A DNA stretch of 64,000 bases from Ramlibacter tataouinensis (GCA_002427815.1 DIZF01000001.1:1-64000); one strand, 5' to 3'; shown: positions 35,651 to 43,378, counted from the first letter of the stretch. The notes: generated by a model not told the origin, from the sequence alone. Numbers and translations: made by a program.

Positions 35651-35986
35651 TTACTGCGCGAGGATCCACTGGACCAGGTTCTTGACCTGGGCCGGGTCCT
35701 TGGCGCTCACGGCCTTGTGTTCTTCCTCGCTGCCGTCTGACATCTTGATCTTGGGACTCTTGGTCACCATTTCCGTCAGCTTGGCTTCGCCGTCGGCCTT
35801 GCCCTTGTACTTGGCGGCAACCTTCTGGTACGCCGGGCCTTTCTTGTCCTTGTCGACCGAGTGGCACTTGGTGCAACCGCTTTCCTTTGTCAACTTGACG
35901 GCCGCGTCTGCGTCCGGTGCAGCTGCGGCCGGCAGGGAGATCGCGAACGCGACGGCGGTGGTTGCCAGCAAGGAAGTGACTTTCAT
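35651..35986 (-). CDS. Periplasmic monoheme cytochrome c (class I, c551/c5-like)
   Basis: A 111-residue precursor with a signal peptide (MKVTSLLATTAVAFAISLPAA, cleaved near residue 23) and one heme site C38TKCH42. Met82 (KIKMSDGS) is the likely sixth ligand. The C-terminal helix VKNLVQWILA is typical of class I cytochromes. A strong ribosome site (AGGAGCAGA) precedes the ATG. It lies downstream of the first copy of the ~155-bp element and next to the octaheme locus, so it is a candidate electron shuttle between the membrane cytochrome b or octaheme protein and other periplasmic partners. Confidence 0.9.
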   Translation of the reverse strand: MKVTSLLATTAVAFAISLPAAAAPDADAAVKLTKESGCTKCHSVDKDKKGPAYQKVAAKYKGKADGEAKLTEMVTKSPKIKMSDGSEEEHKAVSAKDPAQVKNLVQWILAQ

Positions 35987-36141
35987 ATCTTCTGCTCCTG
36001 TAGTGAAGAGGTTGACCCGGCTGCGGCACGCCATCGGGCAAGCCGCAACCATGGAACCAGGGATGCCCTGCATCGACCCGTGCACATGCTGATCCAAGCA
36101 TCAGCCGTGCCAAAGCCGGTACCCCCGTCAATTTCCTTGCG

Positions 36142-36296
36142 AATCAAGGACTTGGTTCATGGCCGCTGCGCGCCGAGATCGCCGCGGCGCAGGCCCGAAG
36201 TACATTTGCTTTGTGCGGTGCCGGCGGCAACGTGCCGAAATTCCCTTGCAATTCAACAACTTGCGTGCTGTGGCCGCGGCGGGTGTTTTCTATACA
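36142..36296. repeat. Conserved non-coding element, copy 1 (upstream of monoheme cytochrome c)
   Basis: In the 346-bp gene-free stretch 35987-36332, four blocks recur in the same order and nearly the same spacing as at 41528-41680: AATCAAGGACTTG (36142), CGAAGTACATTT plus GCTTTGTGC (36196), CCCTTGCAAYTCAACA plus ACTTGCG (36243) and TTCTATACA (36288). Bases between the blocks differ. No reading frame is conserved in the way a gene would be, since one of the frames has a stop in copy 2. Both copies lie upstream of minus-strand cytochrome or porin genes, so a shared promoter, operator or small-RNA role is the leading idea. Confidence 0.7.
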
Positions 36297-36332
36297 CCGG
36301 GGCGGCAGGAATCCCGCCGGTGGGACGGGGCG

Positions 36333-36677
36333 CTATCGCGCTATCGCCTTGAGAAGGCGACGGGCAGGCGCCTTGGTCGAGCAAAACTGCAGGTACAGCG
36401 AATCGATGATCGCCAGCGCTTCCTTGCTTTTCAGCCGGTAGAAGATCTTCTTGCCCTCGCGGCGGGTGTGAACCATGCCCTCGCGCCGCAGCACGCCGAG
36501 CTGCTGTGACAGGGTAGGCTGGTGGATGTCGAGCAGGTCCTCCAGTTCCCCGACACTGTGCTCGCCCTGGGCGATCTGGCACAGGAGCAGGAGACGGTCC
36601 TCATGGGCGAGCACGCTCAGCAGACCGCAGGCTTCCTTCGCCGAACTGCGCAGCTTGCGTACGTCTGCTGGATCCAT
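36333..36677 (-). CDS. ArsR-family repressor, BigR/SqrR-like persulfide sensor
   Basis: A 114-residue winged helix: LLSVLAHEDRLLLLCQIAQGE, SVGELEDLLDIHQPTLSQQLGVLRREGMVHTRREGKKIFYRL. Cys33 (LLLCQI) and Cys99 (YLQFCS) are 66 residues apart, the spacing of the Cys41/Cys107 pair that forms the polysulfide bridge in SqrR/BigR sensors. The metal-binding CxC of ArsR/SmtB is absent. It therefore probably derepresses on reactive sulfur species. It follows the cytochrome b gene by 202 bp on the same strand. Cys17 is a third cysteine of unknown use. Confidence 0.85.
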   Translation of the reverse strand: MDPADVRKLRSSAKEACGLLSVLAHEDRLLLLCQIAQGEHSVGELEDLLDIHQPTLSQQLGVLRREGMVHTRREGKKIFYRLKSKEALAIIDSLYLQFCSTKAPARRLLKAIAR

Positions 36678-36879
36678 TGAATGTTCTCCTCCACGCGCCG
36701 ACCGCCCGAATTATCCCCGCGTCTTGGCCCACGGGTTACGCCGGGCCGAACGGGTCGGGATGGGTGCTCTGGTGCGTCCACCCATTCCGACTCCCCGGCT
36801 TGCGAGCATTTGTTATTGTGGTCCAAATCGCCCAAGCGGGACCCGGCGCCCTTCGGCCCGTAACGGTCCCGCCTTGCGC

Positions 36880-37479
36880 TTATCCCTGTTCAACCTTCTC
36901 CCAGCCCGTGATCATCGCCTTGATGTGCGCCAACGGCGTGTGGCCCGTGGTCGCCAGGTAGATGTGCGTGATGACGAAGATAAGCATCATGAATGCGGCC
37001 GCCGTATGGGCCAGCGCGATCGGCTGCAACGGCAGCTGAAGCATGTCGGCTCGGACCAGCTCGGCGTAGTAGAGATAGAGCAGCCCGCTCACCCACAGAA
37101 TCGGATTGATGAGCAATTTCACGATCAGGTAGGCGACGCGCTGCAGCGGGTTGTGCTTGGACAATTGCGTCACCCGGTGCGGGTGCGGCTCGCCAGTGAA
37201 TATCCCCACCGAGTAGTAACGCGCTACCGCGATCATGTTTTTCGTCGTCGGGATGTACTGCTTCCACTCGCCGGTGGTGAAGTGCCAGAAGATCGCGAAC
37301 AACCACAGTGTGATCAGGGTCCAGGCTGCGGTGGTGTGCAGGTTTCCGGCTCTTTCCCAGCCGAAAACCTTGTACGTGCCGTGGATTTCGAAACCGGTCA
37401 GCAACATGAACAGCACCAGGGCGGCCTGGGACCAGTGCCAGAAACGCTCGAAGCGCTTGAAGAGGTAAACGCGGGTCAT
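36880..37479 (-). CDS. Membrane cytochrome b (b561/Ni-hydrogenase type), partner of octaheme cytochrome
   Basis: A 199-residue four-helix membrane cytochrome b. Candidate heme ligands are His15 (FERFWHWSQ), His48 (NLHTTAAW), His66 (IFWHFTTGEWKQY) and His residues in IALAHTAAAF and ITHIYLATTGH. It should oxidise or reduce the quinone pool and exchange electrons with the octaheme cytochrome, whose stop overlaps its ATG by 4 bp. The ATG at 37479 begins MTRVYLFKRFERFWHW, the usual start; longer extensions lie inside the cytochrome gene. Confidence 0.88.
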   Translation of the reverse strand: MTRVYLFKRFERFWHWSQAALVLFMLLTGFEIHGTYKVFGWERAGNLHTTAAWTLITLWLFAIFWHFTTGEWKQYIPTTKNMIAVARYYSVGIFTGEPHPHRVTQLSKHNPLQRVAYLIVKLLINPILWVSGLLYLYYAELVRADMLQLPLQPIALAHTAAAFMMLIFVITHIYLATTGHTPLAHIKAMITGWEKVEQG

Positions 37480-39095
37480 GCTGGGCTCCCTGATTTCTTG
37501 TTGAACACGCGCACTGCACCATGGATCAGCACACCAGCCAGCGCGAGCGCCGCCAGGATCCAGCCCGACAGATCGAGCCAGGATGCGTGATCGCGGCCGC
37601 GGCCGGGCAGATACATGCCCGAAACCTTCTCGAGGCGCCCGCCCGATGCATGGCAGGCCTCGCAATGCAGCGCGTCCTTGGCGGGCGCGACCATGTGCGT
37701 GATCGGCCACATGCTCTCGGTGGCTATGAAACTCACCTTGCCCGAGAACGGTTGATGGATGGCCTCCATACCGGCTGCGGCGGCCTTCTCCCAGTTGAGG
37801 TTGGTCCAGTAGGCCGTGCTGTCGGCGCCGGCGAGGTGCGGAGCGATCAGGGTCTTGTTGACCGGATCGTAGGGCTGCTTGCCCCTGAACAACTTCACCG
37901 GCCAGATCATCGATTTACCATCGGTTGCACTGCCTTCGAAACGGTTGCTGCCGATGGGCCGACCGTTGTCCTCGATCTTGTCGCCGGGCAGCGTGTATTG
38001 CACCGTTCCGTTGAACCAGACGTACTCCGGAATCACCTTCTCGGCCATCACGAAATCGCCCTTGATGCCGTTGTAGATCACCTCCCCTTCCTTGTTCTTG
38101 ACAACGAGGGGCTTGCCGTCCGGCCCACGCTTGCCGGCGGTGGACCAGTCCCATGACATCTTGGTGGGTATGCCGCCACGTGCAAAGGTCGGAATGTGAC
38201 AGGTCTGGCACGCCACCTTCGCCGTGTGGTCGTTCAATCTTGCAGCGTTCGGCGCCTTGTGCGGGGTCTGGCCATGACAAGCCTGGCAAGTCGCTGGGTT
38301 GCCCGCGTCGGCCTTGCCGCGAAGGTGCGCGGGGCTCTTGTCCTGCGCGGTCGGCGCGTAGCGGCTGCCAGGAACCTGGTGCCCATCGGTCTGATGGCAG
38401 GTGGCGCAGGTGAAGTTGTTGCCGTCGGAGTCCATGTGGACGTCGAGCGCCTTTTCTGGGGATTCCAAAGAGCTGTCCAGGTCACCATGCTTGACTCCGT
38501 CACCGCCACCACCGTTGAAGTGACACGCGCCGCAGGTGACGCGGCTGGTCTTGCCTACACGCTGTGCGATGGCCTTGAGGTCGATCGCCTTCACGATATT
38601 TCCCGAGCCCGGCGGCAATTCCATGTCCCTGCCGACGACGTTGCCGGCCAGACCAGTCTGCTTCTTGTACTTGCCGGTGGTGTCATGGCAGACCAGGCAG
38701 TCGACGTTCTGCTCCGACGTGAAGTCGAAGCCGTCTTTCATTCCGTAGCCGATATGACAGGTCGCGCACGAGTCGTAATTCGCCGCGGCGGACGTGCAGA
38801 AGTTGTTGACCACATGCCTTTTGCCCAGCATCTGCCCGGTGACGGGATTCTTGTACTCCCACTTCCAGTGCTCGGTCTTGTGGATCTCCTTGGCCGCGTT
38901 GGTGTGGCAGGTCAGGCAGGCGCGGGTCACCTCCGGACCGGTGGCGAAGCTCTCCTGCAGCGCGGCGAACTTGCTGTGATCCTGTGCGACTGCGCCTTCA
39001 GCTGGTTTGCCGGCTGCGGCGCCCAGCGAAGGCGCGAGCAGCGCCACCGCGAACGCCACAGCCGCCCATGCGCGAGTACTCGATAGTTTGATCAT
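37476..39095 (-). CDS. Octaheme c-type cytochrome, tetrathionate reductase (OTR) family
   Basis: A 539-residue multiheme protein with eight CxxCH sites at residues 60, 110, 133, 188, 230, 270, 296 and 478. A signal peptide (residues 1-27) is followed by the OTR-like opening VTRACLTCHTNAAKEIHKTEHWKW and NPVTGQMLGKRHVVNNFCTS. A ~180-residue non-heme region separates hemes 7 and 8, and a C-terminal membrane helix (WLDLSGWILAALALAGVLI) anchors it. Family members reduce tetrathionate, nitrite or hydroxylamine in vitro; the physiological substrate is debated. It overlaps the cytochrome b gene by 4 bp and follows the small periplasmic protein by 7 bp, so the four genes porin to cytochrome b form one operon. 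Confidence 0.9.
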   Translation of the reverse strand: MIKLSSTRAWAAVAFAVALLAPSLGAAAGKPAEGAVAQDHSKFAALQESFATGPEVTRACLTCHTNAAKEIHKTEHWKWEYKNPVTGQMLGKRHVVNNFCTSAAANYDSCATCHIGYGMKDGFDFTSEQNVDCLVCHDTTGKYKKQTGLAGNVVGRDMELPPGSGNIVKAIDLKAIAQRVGKTSRVTCGACHFNGGGGDGVKHGDLDSSLESPEKALDVHMDSDGNNFTCATCHQTDGHQVPGSRYAPTAQDKSPAHLRGKADAGNPATCQACHGQTPHKAPNAARLNDHTAKVACQTCHIPTFARGGIPTKMSWDWSTAGKRGPDGKPLVVKNKEGEVIYNGIKGDFVMAEKVIPEYVWFNGTVQYTLPGDKIEDNGRPIGSNRFEGSATDGKSMIWPVKLFRGKQPYDPVNKTLIAPHLAGADSTAYWTNLNWEKAAAAGMEAIHQPFSGKVSFIATESMWPITHMVAPAKDALHCEACHASGGRLEKVSGMYLPGRGRDHASWLDLSGWILAALALAGVLIHGAVRVFNKKSGSPA

Positions 39096-39102
39096 GGATT
39101 CC

Positions 39103-39420
39103 TCAGCAGCCCGCGGTCTTCTTGAAGCTCTTGCTCACGTTCTTGTCGCCCTTCTCGAAACGCGTGCGGATCTCGTCGCCGACCTGGATGCGCTTGTCCT
39201 TGAACTTTTCGAGCGTCAGGTCGTCGCTGATGGAAATGACGACCAGAGCCCCGCCCTTGTTGTCCTTGAGGGTGGCCTCCGCGGACTTGCCGTCCTTGGC
39301 CATCTCGATCTTGGTCACGGGGCCGACGATGGTCACAGGGTCGGCCAGCGCGGCGGAGGCGAACGCCATCCCCAACGCCATGGTTGCATAAAGCATGAAT
39401 GCATGAATTCTGGATTTCAT
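39103..39420 (-). CDS. Small periplasmic protein of unknown function in octaheme/porin operon
   Basis: A 105-residue protein with a signal peptide (cleaved near ALAD, residue ~26). The mature part looks like a small beta-barrel (OB-like): VTIVGPVTKIEMAKDGKSAEA, VVISISDDLTLEKFKD, RIQVGDEIRTRFEKG, ending KKTAGC. The C-terminal Cys is the only one and could carry a covalent or redox link; that is speculation. It lies 28 bp after the porin and 7 bp before the octaheme cytochrome, so it is likely an assembly or docking factor of the complex. I do not recognise a named family. Confidence 0.75.
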   Translation of the reverse strand: MKSRIHAFMLYATMALGMAFASAALADPVTIVGPVTKIEMAKDGKSAEATLKDNKGGALVVISISDDLTLEKFKDKRIQVGDEIRTRFEKGDKNVSKSFKKTAGC

Positions 39421-39448
39421 AAAGTACTCCTGGTCATAAACTGCAATT

Positions 39449-41263
39449 TCAGAACTTCAGCTCGAACGTCGCGTACAGGTCGTAGGCCTTGGACAGCGGC
39501 GTGAGCGTCATCATTTGCCCCTGGACGTCCGAGATCTTCACGGGCGCGCCGACCCAGTTGTTGCTGCCGGTGTACTGGAAGTCGTAGTACCGGGCCCCGA
39601 GGCGGAAGAAGGCTTTGCTGTTCACCGACGAAACGGGAACGCTGTTGAGCTCCTGGATGACGTAGGCCTCGTAGACGTTGCCGCGAACGCCCGCCTTCGA
39701 GGTCCACATGTCGTCAGCGGCGGGCGCGAACGTGATCCAGTTCTTGGAACCGTGGTTGAACTCGAAGCCCAGCTTGGTCCTGGACGGCAGGTCATAGCGC
39801 AGGCCCATTGCGATCGCGGTGCCGGTCTTGCTGCTGGGCGCCTCGGGCTGGAAGAATGCGCCTGTCATCAAGCCTTGAAACCCGAATTGCGACGACACGT
39901 TCTGATTCGGATGGGTGACGCTGACGCCGGCGTCCAGGAACAGGTTGAGCTTGCCGGAGCCGACGTTCTTGAAGCTGCGCATGATCCCGGCGCCGTACCA
40001 GTCGATATCGCCCAGATTGGTCCGCGGCGCCGTGTTGCCGAAGTAGGTGTTGCTCATCGTCGGCGCGTCGAAGATGTTCATGCCGCGGTTCCACTGCAGC
40101 CAGATGCGCATGTTGTCGGTATCGATGGGCACCAGCGAGAGGCCGAGCATGTCGGTGTCCTTGATCGCATTGGCGGGCGTGTCGCGAAAGCCGCTTTCGT
40201 AACCGCGCCCGTAGCAGAGTTTTCCGAACGCGCCCGGGAGAGCGTCGATGTCCGGGGCGTAACCGAGCGTCATGCCGTCGAAGGCGTAGTCGATCAGCAG
40301 CGATGGCACGCCGCCGGTTCCCGGCGCGGGATTGTTCAGATGCAGATGACTCGACGCCCCGCCGGTGGTCGGACGCCGCCCGACCGAGAACCACATGTCA
40401 CGGTCGGCGATGTTGCTCCACGTCGCGTAGGCACGATCAACGGCCGCATAGCTGGTGGAAGGCACATGGCCGAGCGTTCCGTCGAACACGCCGACGCGAT
40501 CGGCGAAGAAAGGCGCAGCACCGTTGTTCACAATGGCTGTGTCGTCCTGTCCGCCGAAAGTCTTGGTCATGAGCAGGCGCCCCGCGAACGACACGTCCTG
40601 CGTCGCCTTCGCCTTCACGTCGAGTCCCACTTGATTGCTGTAGATCGTGGTGTTCTTGGGCTTGTACGCCGGTACCTGTACCGCGAATCCCCCGAGGCCT
40701 TGCACGAGGCCGCCGTTCTGCGGATTCGACATGAAGGCGCGCGCCTGGTCGACGGTCTGCACCGCGCCCATGGCCTGCGAGAACTGCATCAGCGCGCTCA
40801 ATGCGCCCGAGGTGGACATGGAACCCGCCGGCACGGCCCCGAAATACGTGGAGGAACCGGGTGCGGTGGAGGGGTTGCCGAAGAAGTCCGCCTGCAGCTT
40901 TTGCTGCGCGTTCTGGAAGGTGGCGTTCACATCGGTGAACGGCTTGGTCTCGCCGCGCAGCGAGTCGGCGCGGAATTGAAAGTCGCCGCCGAACGTCAGC
41001 CATTTGCCGAGCGACTTGTCCTCGATGCGTTTGACCTCGTTCTTGAGCTCCTCGGCACTGGCGGCTTCCGTCTTGGCCCTGGACTCCTCGACCGCCTTGA
41101 CCTTCTGGTCGTTGGCATTGACCTGGCTGCGCAGCTGCTCGATTTCCCGCGACAGCACTTCGATCTTGCGTATCAGTTCCTCGTCGGCCGCGTGGGCGAC
41201 CACCGGAACGGCAAGACCCAGAATGAGCCCCGCCAGCGCGTGTTTCGACACAGACTTTTTCAT
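39449..41263 (-). CDS. Outer-membrane porin, DUF3373 family
   Basis: A 604-residue outer-membrane protein. Signal peptide 1-25 (ends AHAAD), then a coiled coil (residues ~27-85, ELIRKIEVLSREIEQLRSQV), then a large beta-barrel ending in the aromatic Phe (YATFELKF). DUF3373 landmarks are KLGFEFNHGSKNWITFAPAADD, GNVYEAYVIQ and RLGARYYDFQYTGSNNW. DUF3373 porins occur in metal- and sulfur-reducing bacteria beside multiheme cytochromes. Here it starts the operon porin, small protein, octaheme cytochrome, cytochrome b and could pass the oxidised sulfur substrate or serve as part of an electron conduit. Its 5' leader holds a GC-rich hairpin near 41302-41318. Confidence 0.85.
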   Translation of the reverse strand: MKKSVSKHALAGLILGLAVPVVAHAADEELIRKIEVLSREIEQLRSQVNANDQKVKAVEESRAKTEAASAEELKNEVKRIEDKSLGKWLTFGGDFQFRADSLRGETKPFTDVNATFQNAQQKLQADFFGNPSTAPGSSTYFGAVPAGSMSTSGALSALMQFSQAMGAVQTVDQARAFMSNPQNGGLVQGLGGFAVQVPAYKPKNTTIYSNQVGLDVKAKATQDVSFAGRLLMTKTFGGQDDTAIVNNGAAPFFADRVGVFDGTLGHVPSTSYAAVDRAYATWSNIADRDMWFSVGRRPTTGGASSHLHLNNPAPGTGGVPSLLIDYAFDGMTLGYAPDIDALPGAFGKLCYGRGYESGFRDTPANAIKDTDMLGLSLVPIDTDNMRIWLQWNRGMNIFDAPTMSNTYFGNTAPRTNLGDIDWYGAGIMRSFKNVGSGKLNLFLDAGVSVTHPNQNVSSQFGFQGLMTGAFFQPEAPSSKTGTAIAMGLRYDLPSRTKLGFEFNHGSKNWITFAPAADDMWTSKAGVRGNVYEAYVIQELNSVPVSSVNSKAFFRLGARYYDFQYTGSNNWVGAPVKISDVQGQMMTLTPLSKAYDLYATFELKF

Positions 41264-41446
41264 TGTTCTTCCTTAAGGGATGGATGGAAAACTTGTGCAC
41301 CGGGGGCCGGCCCCGGAAGGACGCTGCGCGTGACGGGTACTGGGCACCGGGCTGGCCGGGTCTGGCGGCGGTCCGTTGGCGCTGTGTCGGGCGGCTCGGC
41401 CGCGCTAACCGGAAGGAAACGAGGCGTGGCTGACGCTTTAACCAAC

Positions 41447-41472
41447 AACATAATGTCTAAAAACATAATATG
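41447..41472. promoter_or_regulatory. AT-rich paired palindromes upstream of the porin operon
   Basis: Two short odd palindromes, ACATAATGT (41448-41456) and CATAATATG (41464-41472), share AACATAAT in direct repeat 15 bp apart inside otherwise GC-rich DNA. They lie 185-209 bp upstream of the porin start. AT-rich dyads like this are typical of ArsR-family operators, so they are candidates for the nearby persulfide-sensor-like repressor. This is inference from base composition and symmetry only. Confidence 0.4.
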
Positions 41473-41527
41473 CTGCGGTGAAGCATTGATCGTGCCTGGC
41501 CCGGCCCGCGGGCCATTTGCCTTTTCA

Positions 41528-41680
41528 AATCAAGGACTTGATGCATCGGCGCCGCGCACGCGCCGCGCGCGATGGCGGCGCGAAGTACATTTACTTTGTG
41601 CAGTAAAAGCGCCGTTTTTGGCAGCACCCCTTGCAACTCAACAGCTTGCGCCGTGCGGGGGCGAATATTTTTTCTATACA
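41528..41680. repeat. Conserved non-coding element, copy 2 (between porin operon and SDR gene)
   Basis: Second copy of the element at 36142-36296: blocks at 41528 (AATCAAGGACTTG, part of the dyad ATCAAG-GA-CTTGAT), 41581 (CGAAGTACATTTACTTTG), 41628 (CCCTTGCAACTCAACA) and 41672 (TTCTATACA). Block 2 to block 3 spacing is 47 bp in both copies; the other spacings differ by 1 bp. It fills much of the 444-bp gene-free stretch 41264-41707, between the porin operon (minus) and the SDR gene (plus). TATACA at 41675 could be a -10 box for the SDR gene 28 bp further on. Confidence 0.7.
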
Positions 41681-41707
41681 CTTTCCTCAACGGATTGGAG
41701 CGTGCCC

Positions 41708-42481
41708 ATGGCCTCATTCGATTTGCGGGGACGTACCGCATTGGTCACCGGCGGCTTCAGCGGCCTCGGCCTGCATTTCGCCCGCGTGCTGGCTGCGCAC
41801 GGCGCGAAGATCGCGCTGGTCGGGCGCCGGATCGATCTGGGCCGCTCGGTCGCCCAGGACGAGGCCGCCTCCGTTGGACGGCCTGCCGAAGTGCGTGCTT
41901 ACGAAGCCGACGTCACCGATGCGGCGAGCGTGGGCCACGCTTTTGACCAGGCCAGCGCCGATCTGGGTGTGCCGGTCATCGTCGTCAACAACGCCGGCAC
42001 CGTCATGCGCGGGCCAAGCCTCGACGTCACCGAGGACGATTGGAACGCGGTCGTCGATGTCAACCTCTCCGGTGTGTTCCGGGTGGCCCAGGCCTCCGCA
42101 CGGGCCATGATCAAGGCCGGCATGCCCGGCACCATCATCAACATCGCCTCGATTCTGGGCCTGCGCGTGCGCGCCCAGGTGGCTTCCTATGCGGCGACCA
42201 AGGCGGCGGTGGTGCAGCTGACGAAGGCGCTGGCGCTGGAGTGGGCGGAGCACGGCATCCGCGTCAACGCCATCGCGCCGGGCTACTTCGAAACCGACAT
42301 CAACCGCGATCTGCTGCGTTCGGAGGCGGGGCGGGCCATCCTTTCGCGGGTGCCGCAAAAACGCGCCGGGACGGTTTCGGAACTCGATGGGCCGCTATTG
42401 CTGCTGGCTTCCGATCTGTCCTCCTATATGACCGGAGCGGTGATCGCCGTGGACGGCGGCCACCTGGTCAACACGCTGTGA
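41708..42481 (+). CDS. Short-chain dehydrogenase/reductase (SDR)
   Basis: A 257-residue classical SDR with the NAD(P)-binding motif VTGGFSGLG (residues 14-22), the structural NNAGT motif, the catalytic Ser in NIASILG and the YAATK catalytic Tyr/Lys pair. The C-terminus (SDLSSYMTGAVIAVDGGHLVN) is typical. Strictly, the first Gly-motif reads TGGFSGLG rather than TGxxxGIG, still functional. The ATG at 41708 follows the second copy of the non-coding element. Its link to the divergent electron-transfer operon is only positional. It may belong to 3-oxoacyl reductase-like or alcohol dehydrogenase SDRs. Confidence 0.9.
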   Translation: MASFDLRGRTALVTGGFSGLGLHFARVLAAHGAKIALVGRRIDLGRSVAQDEAASVGRPAEVRAYEADVTDAASVGHAFDQASADLGVPVIVVNNAGTVMRGPSLDVTEDDWNAVVDVNLSGVFRVAQASARAMIKAGMPGTIINIASILGLRVRAQVASYAATKAAVVQLTKALALEWAEHGIRVNAIAPGYFETDINRDLLRSEAGRAILSRVPQKRAGTVSELDGPLLLLASDLSSYMTGAVIAVDGGHLVNTL

Positions 42482-42491
42482 TAGTCAGTTG

Positions 42492-42562
42492 GGGTCAGAG
42501 CACAATTTCGTTGGAGGTCTGCTCCTCCGACAGCGCTACTGTCCTGAATTGTGATCTGACCC
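42492..42562. repeat. REP-like palindromic element (GGGTCAG...CTGACCC)
   Basis: Arms 42492-42508 (GGGTCAGAGCACAATTT) and 42546-42562 (reverse complement GGGTCAGATCACAATTC) match at 15 of 17 positions. Between them is a smaller hairpin GGAGG (42513-42517)/CCTCC (42524-42528). It lies just after the SDR stop, between convergent genes. The GGGTCAGA-CACAATT pattern is typical of repetitive extragenic palindromes that are mobilised by RAYT (Y1) transposases in proteobacteria; no such transposase is in this window. Confidence 0.65.
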
Positions 42563-42577
42563 ACAAAGCTCTTGGGA

Positions 42578-42997
42578 CTAAAACTGCGAGTTCTTGCGGA
42601 TCCGGCTCTTGCGCTGGCGATCGAGATACCATGCCAGGAAAGGCAGCATCACGACGGAGCCTGGAAGCGCCCAGATGAAAAGGTAGGGGCTGACCGACGA
42701 AGCCGACCGGATCATGGCCTTGAGCTGGGCTTTTTCTTCGGCGGTCCACCTGCCGCCGTTGCGCTGCTTCATCAGCAGCGGCCAGGCGCCCTTCATCAGC
42801 GCCAGTTCGTCGCGCAGCCTGAGCTTTTCGCGGCTGTTGCCGGCGAGGAAGGAACAGAACCAGACCGGTGCCTTTTTCATCTTGGCCTGGAACATTGCCG
42901 TTGAATTGCCATCGAACGGGGTGGCCGACTCGGGCGGGAGCTCGGCGCCATGCGCCGCGTCCGTTTTGCCGGGGACAGTGGCTTGGTCTGCTTTCAT
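42578..42997 (-). CDS. Hypothetical protein with C-terminal hydrophobic segment (LETM1-like tail)
   Basis: A 139-residue protein with a charged or polar N-terminus (residues 1-40), a middle helical part (FLAGNSREKLRLRDELALMKGAWPLLMKQ, RWTAEEKAQLKAMIRSAS) and a C-terminal hydrophobic stretch PYLFIWALPGSVVMLPFLAWYL followed by a basic end. The LPGS..LLP.L.W.LD.R pattern resembles the segment before the ribosome-binding domain of LETM1-like proteins, but the match is short and I would not assign function. It is convergent with the SDR gene across a REP-like element. Confidence 0.65.
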   Translation of the reverse strand: MKADQATVPGKTDAAHGAELPPESATPFDGNSTAMFQAKMKKAPVWFCSFLAGNSREKLRLRDELALMKGAWPLLMKQRNGGRWTAEEKAQLKAMIRSASSVSPYLFIWALPGSVVMLPFLAWYLDRQRKSRIRKNSQF

Positions 42998-43090
42998 GGT
43001 CCATTCTCGGGGGGTGCGCGGTGCTCTTGGGATCGGTGATCCGGCAGCCTGGCAGCATCGCGGCGCACACTTAAATTATTGCGGGAACTC

Positions 43091-43336
43091 ATGGATTCTG
43101 TCGACCTACTGAAAACCCTCGGCCTGGAAATGCCCACCCCCGCCTATCTGTTGGGCTCCTTGCTCTTCAGTATTGTCGGCGCGGTGGCGTGGTGGCACGG
43201 CAAGAAGACCGAGCGACCCCGGGCGAAATGGCTGGGCCTGGCCCTCATGCTCTACCCGTACGCGACGCCGCAGACCTGGCTGCTTTACCTTGTCGGCGTC
43301 GTCCTGTCGGTCTGGCTCGCGTTTTCATGGAATTGA
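43091..43336 (+). CDS. Small membrane protein (81 aa)
   Basis: An 81-residue protein with two predicted membrane helices (around residues 17-36, YLLGSLLFSIVGAVAWWHG, and 58-77, QTWLLYLVGVVLSVWLAFS) and a basic loop between them (KKTERPRAKWLG). The ATG at 43091 was chosen over an upstream TTG. It is divergent from the hypothetical gene at 42578. No family function can be given. Its strong third-position G/C bias and clean topology support it as a real gene. Confidence 0.7.
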   Translation: MDSVDLLKTLGLEMPTPAYLLGSLLFSIVGAVAWWHGKKTERPRAKWLGLALMLYPYATPQTWLLYLVGVVLSVWLAFSWN

Positions 43337-43378
43337 AGCGAAAGCGCGCTGCCGGCTGAGGCCTTGCGGGGTGGCCTG

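Noticed and set aside
36159..36509. Possible small protein conserved in both copies of the ~155-bp element
   Set aside because: The frame starting at the ATG of each copy is interrupted by a stop in copy 2 soon after the KYIYFVQ stretch, and other frames do not show synonymous-biased change; non-coding conservation fits better.
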